Below, one piece after another: positions 5,321 to 6,582 of a stretch of DNA of 6,582 nucleotides. Made by a program: the position numbers and the translations under genes. This DNA comes from JANWHF01 sp036276235 (lineage in GTDB: Bacteria; Planctomycetota; Phycisphaerae; Tepidisphaerales; Tepidisphaeraceae). Under the pieces are notes generated by a model. That model made no database searches, was not told where the DNA came from, and worked only from the letters and a program-made list of their open reading frames with translations. The stretch is taken from positions 1-6,582 of the forward strand of contig DATBDZ010000008.1 of assembly GCA_036276235.1 (NCBI GenBank), given 5' to 3'. Every line of letters starts with the position of its first letter. Position 1 is the first letter of the stretch.

Positions 5321-6582
5321 ATGGCATTTCTCATCACCGCCTATGTCGCGATCGCGCTGATGTTTTTCCTTTTGTTTCTGGTGCTCTTTGAGCCGGGGCT
5401 GACTTACAAGACGCTGCCTGCGGGATGCGATCTGACCTCTTCGCGGTTTCTTTATTTGCTTGGCGCAGTCGCCGATGCGCAGGTCTTCGGAAACAGTGCG
5501 ATGAACGTGCTGGTTGGCGGGGAGCAGTTTTATCCGGCGGAGCTGGCGGCAATCGCGGGTGCCAAACACAGCATTCATGTCGAGCGGTTTATCTTTCATC
5601 CAAGCGAGATCGGCGATCGTTATCTGGATGCGCTCTGCGAGCGCGCCAAAGCCGGCGTGCGCGTGCGCGTCGTGGTGGATTGGGTTGGGAGCTTTCCGAC
5701 GCCTGACCGCTACTTCGATCGCCTGCGCGAGGCGGGCGCGCAGGTGGCGTGGTACCAGCCGTTCCGCTGGTACACGTTTCGGCGATTTAACAACCGCACA
5801 CACCGTGAGCTGCTGGTGGTCGATGGCATCATCGGTTTCATCGGCGGGGCGGGCGTGGCGAACCACTGGGCGATCGGCGACGGCAACGGGCAGCGACCGT
5901 GGGTGGACATGATGTGCCGCGTGCAGGGCGATCTGGTCCTGGGGCTGCAAGCCTGCTTTGCTGAGAACTGGATCGAATCGACCGGCGAGATTCTCGATCT
6001 GGTCAACGAGTTCCCCGATTGCGGCCTGCACGGCACCGCCGGCGACTCCTCGCCCGCCTGCCCGATCTACGGCTCGACGCGCGGAATCGTGATCATCAGC
6101 ACGCCGTCGGCGGCGCGATCCACCCGCGCGCGGATTCTGTATCAGGTGTTGCTGGCTTCAGCCAAGAAAACCATCTTCATCAACTCGCCTTACTTTTTGC
6201 CCGATCGAAGCGCGCGAGCGGAACTCATCCGCGCCGTAGAGCGCGGCGTGCGCGTCGTCGTTCTCGTCCCCGGCACATCCAATAACCATTACATCACGAG
6301 ATTGGCCAGCCGCCGACATTACGGCGAATTGCTCCGCGGCGGCGTAGAGATTTACGAATACCAGCCCGGCATGATCCACAAAAAATCGCTCGTGGTGGAT
6401 GGCGCCTGGAGCGTCGTCGGATCAACCAACTTCGACACCAGATCGTTCGGCATCAACGACGAAGTCAACCTGGCCGCGCTCGACAAGGAACTTGCGACAA
6501 GATTGGAAGAAGACTTCGCCGCCGAACTCGCCCAGAGCCGGCGGATTTCGTTGGAACTGTGGGAACAGAGGACGGTGGGCGA
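5321..6582 (+). CDS. Membrane-anchored phospholipase D / cardiolipin synthase-like protein, C terminus beyond window
   Basis: The 420 complete codons present encode a PLD-superfamily protein with two HKD half-sites. Relatives transfer phosphatidyl groups, for example in cardiolipin synthesis, or hydrolyse phosphodiesters (family knowledge). Residues 4-23 form one hydrophobic helix, so the protein is likely membrane-anchored. The first PLD half has HRELLVVDG with His161 and Asp168, but Glu163 where HxK has Lys, followed by GFIGGAGVANHW. The second half has the canonical HKKSLVVDG (His353, Lys355, Asp360) followed by GSTNFDTRSFGINDEVN, as in cardiolipin synthases. The frame is open to the window end and the missing part is probably short. 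ATG 5321 is the first start compatible with the helix. No Shine-Dalgarno is visible, so the start is less certain. Cardiolipin synthase is the nearest named function, but another PLD-type lipid enzyme is equally possible. Confidence 0.9.
   Translation, partial: MAFLITAYVAIALMFFLLFLVLFEPGLTYKTLPAGCDLTSSRFLYLLGAVADAQVFGNSAMNVLVGGEQFYPAELAAIAGAKHSIHVERFIFHPSEIGDRYLDALCERAKAGVRVRVVVDWVGSFPTPDRYFDRLREAGAQVAWYQPFRWYTFRRFNNRTHRELLVVDGIIGFIGGAGVANHWAIGDGNGQRPWVDMMCRVQGDLVLGLQACFAENWIESTGEILDLVNEFPDCGLHGTAGDSSPACPIYGSTRGIVIISTPSAARSTRARILYQVLLASAKKTIFINSPYFLPDRSARAELIRAVERGVRVVVLVPGTSNNHYITRLASRRHYGELLRGGVEIYEYQPGMIHKKSLVVDGAWSVVGSTNFDTRSFGINDEVNLAALDKELATRLEEDFAAELAQSRRISLELWEQRTVG

Noticed and set aside
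5246..6031. 261-codon open frame antisense to the PLD gene
   Set aside because: It is the mirror of a strongly conserved PLD coding frame in GC-rich DNA. Its protein is His/Arg/Gln-rich with no recognisable domain, and it has no supporting ribosome binding site.

Overview
The window is a stretch of bacterial chromosome with moderately high GC, compact genes and mixed strands. It holds six protein genes, two of them cut by the window edges, and no RNA gene, insertion sequence or CRISPR array that I can see. The lineage cannot be fixed from the sequence. A secreted DPP-IV-type peptidase with Gly/Arg-rich runs, short exported coiled-coil and jelly-roll-like proteins, and a four-helix membrane protein of a type I associate with Planctomycetota make that phylum my best guess (inference, low to moderate confidence).

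Layout. At the left edge, on the minus strand, is the first 170 codons of mnmG, the FAD-dependent tRNA wobble-uridine modification enzyme. It diverges from an exported Ala/Lys-rich coiled-coil protein (685-1461, +). The gap between them carries phased 15-bp and 17-bp direct repeats. The coiled-coil gene ends at a strong intrinsic terminator (1496-1538). Next comes a 90-bp, nearly perfect 33-bp-arm inverted repeat (1612-1701), just upstream of a two-gene operon: a secreted S9 (DPP-IV-like) serine peptidase (1750-3843) and, overlapping it by 4 nt, a small four-helix membrane protein (3840-4331).

A small exported protein that looks like a C1q/TNF-type jelly roll (4354-4908) converges from the minus strand. 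It is separated by a 412-bp non-coding divergent region from a membrane-anchored phospholipase D/cardiolipin-synthase-like protein (5321 to beyond the right edge). That protein has an intact second HKD motif but Glu in place of Lys in the first.

How the genes work together. Apart from mnmG, every gene encodes an exported or membrane-associated product, so the locus is envelope-oriented. Only the peptidase and membrane-protein pair has sequence evidence for co-expression. No defence or mobile system is evident. The least explained items are the large inverted repeat at 1612-1701, the phased repeats upstream of mnmG, and the internally repeated coiled-coil protein.
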